Source of the DNA: Bryobacterales bacterium | Lineage (GTDB): Bacteria; Acidobacteriota; Terriglobia; Bryobacterales; Bryobacteraceae | Direction of reading: 5' to 3' | Assembly (NCBI GenBank): GCA_025456495.1 | Contig: JALOKO010000148.1 | Coordinates: 1-8,812, forward strand | Length of the DNA: 8,812 bases | Shown here: positions 5,795 to 8,812 of the stretch, piece after piece | How positions within the stretch are numbered: position 1 is the stretch's first letter | Layout: each line of letters opens with the position of its first letter | Notes under the pieces: generated by a model | Told to the model about the DNA's origin: nothing | The model's database searches: none | Seen by the model: only the letters and a program-made list of their open reading frames with translations | Position numbers and translations under genes: made by a program

Positions 5795-7011
5795 CGTTGG
5801 GCTCCGAAAAGATGCAACTGCAGCCTCTCTGGACGAGGAATCCGACTGCGATCCGGCTTCAAGCGGTTCATACGCAGCAGGTCACCGGGTGTACGTAGCT
5901 TCTTTTCGATAGACTCCCGGGAGGCTGGCGTGATGGGTGAGATGAGCGTCTTGCCGGCCTCCATCTCCGCAGCCAGAAGCGCATCGGGAATATCCTGCCA
6001 GAGGTCCAGCAGGTCCGGGCTGTGGCTAGTGATGAGAACCTGGCGCATTTCGGCCGCCTCCCTCAGGGCATCAAACAGCACACCCGCGGCTGCCGGATGC
6101 AGCGCCACCTCAGGCTCTTCGATGGCCACCAGCGGGAACTGGTAGCCACCAACAGGCAAGTGGAACAGCCCCACCAGAACGCCCAACGCGCGCAGCGTAC
6201 CATCGGACATCGAGGCGGCAAGGAACTTGGTCGCCTTGCCTTCTGGCGTTCGCTGAAGAAACTCCAAGGTCTCTTTCGGCCCGAGAGCCTTCACCGTAAC
6301 CCCGTCCACACCCGGAACCACACCCGCCAGAAACTGGTCAATCCGCGATGCGACGGCCTTGTTGCCCCTCGCCAATCGGGATAGGACTGAGGCGAGGTTC
6401 GCGCCATCCCGCAGTAGCAACTCCCCCGGGTCGGGAGACTGCAGGTCGCGGATCCGATCTGGGTTTATGTTACAGAAACCCAGTTCCAGCAGGAGGCTTC
6501 TTAGGTGATGGAAGGGTCCCCAGGCCATGCCAAGGAAGAGCCTGTCTGGACCGGGATGCCGTATCTCGCTCCCTCCGGGCATTCCCTCCCACCGGGTGAA
6601 GCTGCCAGACTCCGCGCGAAAGCGTGCCTGCATCGCCGGATCTCCGATTGCGGAAACCGATTCAGCCATTTCTTGCTGAATCGCGAATCCATTGCCAGGC
6701 TTGGCGGCCACTTCGAAGGAGTAACGAAACGTCGTGTGCGGTGAACAGCGAACTTCCAAACCAATCTGGAAGTGGTTGGGTCGCCCATGCGAACGGCGCC
6801 GCACCTCATCGATTCCGCCCCGCTCGCGAAGCGCCCCATCCACCCCGTTCCGCAGAGCATCGGCAACGAAGCGAAGCGCATCGACAAAGTTACTCTTGCC
6901 CGCTCCGTTCGGCCCCACCAAACAGCACAATGGGGGAAGATCCACCTGACAAGCATGAATGCTCTTGTAGTTCTTCAGCTCGACCTTGGTGATTTGGACA
7001 CTCAGCGGCAT
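5686..7011 (-). CDS. OLD/RecF-like AAA ATPase (AAA_21 type), first gene of the ATPase-TOPRIM pair
   Basis: A 441-residue ABC-type ATPase of the OLD/RecF/SMC group. It opens with the family's typical strand (ITKVELKNYKSI, 7-18). Walker A GPNGAGKSN is at 33-41, a signature-like SMSDGTLRALG at 267-277, Walker B LVAIEEPE at 294-301 with acidic E298-E299, and the switch histidine in ITSHSPD at 327-333. It lacks its own TOPRIM domain, which is supplied by the next gene, so together they look like a split OLD protein. Such ATPases dimerise on ATP and gate a nuclease or sense a trigger. The tail after about residue 403 (LFG) runs in a different frame through the start of the TOPRIM gene and has no family-like character. 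The stop at 5686 may therefore reflect loss of an earlier stop. The ATG at 7011 has no clear Shine-Dalgarno sequence; a TATAAT lies just upstream. Confidence 0.85.
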   Translation of the reverse strand: MPLSVQITKVELKNYKSIHACQVDLPPLCCLVGPNGAGKSNFVDALRFVADALRNGVDGALRERGGIDEVRRRSHGRPNHFQIGLEVRCSPHTTFRYSFEVAAKPGNGFAIQQEMAESVSAIGDPAMQARFRAESGSFTRWEGMPGGSEIRHPGPDRLFLGMAWGPFHHLRSLLLELGFCNINPDRIRDLQSPDPGELLLRDGANLASVLSRLARGNKAVASRIDQFLAGVVPGVDGVTVKALGPKETLEFLQRTPEGKATKFLAASMSDGTLRALGVLVGLFHLPVGGYQFPLVAIEEPEVALHPAAAGVLFDALREAAEMRQVLITSHSPDLLDLWQDIPDALLAAEMEAGKTLISPITPASRESIEKKLRTPGDLLRMNRLKPDRSRIPRPERLQLHLFGAQRCTSFLSPRSWRATAKFARFQHCSTDWQPTLRPARD

Positions 7012-7034
7012 CAGGTAATCGCTTGCTGGAACCC

Positions 7035-7040
7035 ATTATA
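7035..7040 (-). promoter_or_regulatory. -10 element of a probable promoter for the ATPase-TOPRIM operon
   Basis: A perfect TATAAT on the minus strand. It would start transcription near 7028, leaving a leader of about 17 nt before the ATG at 7011. No good -35 hexamer is found at 16-18 bp and there is no extended TGn element, so an activator or an alternative -35 would be needed. Confidence 0.35.
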
Positions 7041-7124
7041 GATGAGGCACTCCGTTAGCCCTGGCCGTAAGAAGTGACGACACTCAGTCCAACAACAGCC
7101 ACCCAGAGCCGCCTGGCTAATGTG

Positions 7125-7147
7125 GACATCGGAGTATCCGATATGTC
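7125..7147. repeat. Imperfect palindrome in the divergent ATPase/SulP intergenic region
   Basis: ATCGGA (7128-7133) and TCCGAT (7137-7142) are perfect inverted arms around GTA. The symmetry extends outward to GAC...GTC (7125-7127 and 7145-7147) with two extra bases on the right. Placed between two divergent genes it could be an operator or a small hairpin; there is no following T-run, so it is not a terminator. Confidence 0.45.
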
Positions 7148-7260
7148 ACTCTGAGATCGGGTGGATCCTTCGCGCTTGCGCGCTCCCGCCCCTCTTGCTC
7201 TTTTCAGTTTGGAGACAAGGTAACGGCGTCACCGGGCCACGTGCCCGCCATCCGCCGTCC

Positions 7261-8812
7261 ATGGCCATGTTGGCGAAATTGCGTGCGTTTGAAGACACGC
7301 TGCCGAAGTCGTTTCAGGTTCTTACCTCTTACGACATCCCTACGTTTGTGCGCGACCTCACAGCCGGCGTCACGGTTGGGTTGGTTGCGCTTCCACTCTC
7401 GCTCGCCTTCGCCATTGCCTCCGGCGTCCCGCCGGAAGCGGGCCTCTACTGCGCCATCCTCGCGGGTTTCCTCATTTCTGCCTTCGGCGGCTCTCGCACC
7501 CAGATTGGCGGACCCACCGGGGCCTTCGTCGTTGTGGTGTCCGGTATTGTCGCCGCGCACGGGCTGGATGGCCTGTACATGTGTACGCTGATGGCGGGCG
7601 TCATCCTGGTGCTGCTGGGCCTTACCGGAATGGGTTCCGCCATCCAGTTCATTCCCCGCCCGGTGGTGATCGGCTTCACTAACGGCATTGCCGTCCTCAT
7701 CGCCAGCACCCAACTGAAGGACTTCTTCGGCCTCACCCTGGACAAGGTACCGGATGAATTTCTGCACCGCATGGCCGCTGTCGCTGGCGCCTGGGAAACC
7801 CTGAACCCGTTGGCCGCCACCCTGGCTGCCGCTACGCTACTGGGCATTCTGCTGTTGCGCCGCTTCGCCCCCAGAGTTCCCGGCGCGGTGCTGGCGATGG
7901 TGGCGGGAACTGCCGCCGTCATGCTCCTTGGTCTGCCGCTGGATACGGTGGGCAGCCGCTTCGGCGACCTCCCGTCCGGGCTGCCTAAGTTCGCCGTTCC
8001 GCAGGGCCCAGGGCCTGGCCAACATCGTTTCCCCCCTCGCCGGCGGATTGCCCGCCACCGGCGCCATCGCCCGCACCGCCACCAACATCCGTGCCGGCGC
8101 CCGTACCCCCGTGGCCGGCATGCTGCATGCCGTCACCATTTTGCTGGTGCTGCTCTTCGCCGCCCCCTTGGCCAAGTTCATCCCCCTGGCCGTGCTTGCT
8201 GCCATCCTGCTGGCGGTGGCCTACAATATGGGCGAGTGGGCCGAAATCCCCGGCATCTTGCGCCTCAGTTGGACCGATATCGTCGTCTGGGCCGTCACCT
8301 TCGCCCTCACCGTGCTGGCTGACCTCACCGTTGCCGTGGAGGCTGGCATGATTCTGGCCGCCCTGCTCTACATCCGCGGCGTCACCCAAACCAGCACCGT
8401 CACGCGCATCACCCCGGAGGACATCCTGGACGGAGAGCAGCACAGCCTGCAAATGCACGAAATCCCCGACGGCGTGGCGCTCTACCGCATCCACGGCCCC
8501 TTCCTGTTCGGCTCAACCAAAAAGCTTTCCATCGTGGAGAAGGACCTCGCCACCCTGCCCCGCGTCGTCATCATCCGCCTGCGCAACATGACCGCCATGG
8601 ACGGCACCGGCTTACACGCCCTGCAGCATCTGGCGGAGACCTTGCGCGCTTCGGGCCGCGTCATGCTGCTGTGCGGCATGCGTCCCCAGCCCAAAGCACT
8701 CATGGACCAGGCCGAATTCCGCCACCACGTTGGCGAAGAGAACATCTGCGCCACCGTCCGCGTGGCCATCATCCGCGCCCGCCAGATTCTGGCCCAGGAC
8801 GCCCATGCCCAG
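7261..8812 (+). pseudogene. SulP-family inorganic anion transporter, interrupted by an internal deletion with frame change; 3' end off the window
   Basis: SulP proteins are membrane carriers for sulfate, bicarbonate or other anions with a cytosolic C-terminal STAS domain. The first part (7261-8004, 248 codons) has the family's N-terminal membrane core, including TAGVTVGLVALPLSLAFA, GVPPEAGLYCAI, GGPTGAF and RPVVIGFTNGIA, ending at GLPKFAVPQ. The second part is in another frame (8006-8812, 269 codons, open to the edge): it resumes at AQGLANIVSP, then GLPATGAIARTATN, more membrane segments, DLTVAVE, and a STAS domain from about 8468 with MDGTGLHAL. Intact homologues have about 45 more residues between these points, carrying the conserved ESLLSA...AD...H segment. 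The visible 517 residues plus 45 equal the usual length of about 560. The transporter is therefore both frameshifted and missing a membrane segment, either a real pseudogene or a sequencing or assembly deletion. The ATG at 7261 is preferred to one at 7120, which adds 47 atypical residues. No Shine-Dalgarno sequence is seen. Substrate is unresolved. Confidence 0.8.
8002..8015. repeat. Tandem heptamer CAGGGCC x2 at the SulP deletion junction
   Basis: CAGGGCC at 8002-8008 is repeated immediately at 8009-8015, exactly where the SulP reading frame changes and the conserved segment is absent. A short direct repeat at a breakpoint fits deletion by slippage or microhomology, or collapse during assembly. 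Confidence 0.6.

Noticed and set aside
7171..7182. CGCGC-TT-GCGCG dyad as a terminator or operator
   Set aside because: The loop is too small for a hairpin with full arms, there is no T-run, and such dyads are frequent at this GC content.
7120..7260. 47-codon N-terminal extension of the SulP frame from an ATG at 7120
   Set aside because: The extra residues do not resemble SulP N-termini and overlap the intergenic palindrome; the ATG at 7261 gives a normal start.
8005..8322. Continuation of the first SulP frame to its stop, giving a His/Arg-rich tail
   Set aside because: After 8004 this frame is merely the out-of-frame reading of the SulP second half; the homology moves to the other frame.

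Overview
This is a GC-rich bacterial window carrying five complete or nearly complete protein genes, one gene cut by each window edge, and short intergenic gaps. The gene content points to a soil-type Acidobacteriota (a fused E1 alpha/beta 2-oxoacid dehydrogenase, a secreted TVNG-repeat DUF4097-like protein, an orphan NtrC-type regulator). This is a gene-content impression, not a phylogenetic result; no rRNA or tRNA is present.

Layout, left to right. Positions 1-73 (minus) hold the first 24 codons of an acylphosphatase gene that runs off the left edge. A divergent gap of about 300 bp follows, with a 19-bp direct repeat and a good sigma70-type promoter (328-356). That promoter drives a fused E1 alpha/beta subunit of a branched-chain-type 2-oxoacid dehydrogenase (383-2569, plus). 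Convergent to it, after only 39 bp, is a receiver/AAA+/Fis response regulator (2609-4030, minus) that lacks the GAFTGA sigma54-contact motif. Upstream of it are an inverted repeat and four 17-bp tandem units with ten evenly spaced G-tracts. Next on the minus strand is an exported TVNG-repeat protein (4250-5047) preceded by a possible ECF-type promoter. Then comes a two-gene minus-strand operon, an OLD-like ATPase (5686-7011) followed by a stand-alone TOPRIM/DUF4276-like protein (5189-5794), the two frames overlapping by 109 nt. Divergent from it, a SulP anion transporter (7261 to the right edge) is broken by a frame change at about 8005, where roughly 45 conserved residues are also missing.

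How the genes work together. The E1 fusion would decarboxylate 2-oxoacids with E2 and E3 subunits encoded elsewhere. The ATPase plus TOPRIM pair resembles a split OLD nuclease and is the best candidate for a defence-type system here. The regulator and TVNG protein lie on the same strand but are separated by the G-rich repeat and need not be co-transcribed. The most noteworthy signals are the ATPase/TOPRIM pair with its unusual overlap, the GAFTGA-less regulator, the G-tract tandem repeat and the internally deleted transporter.
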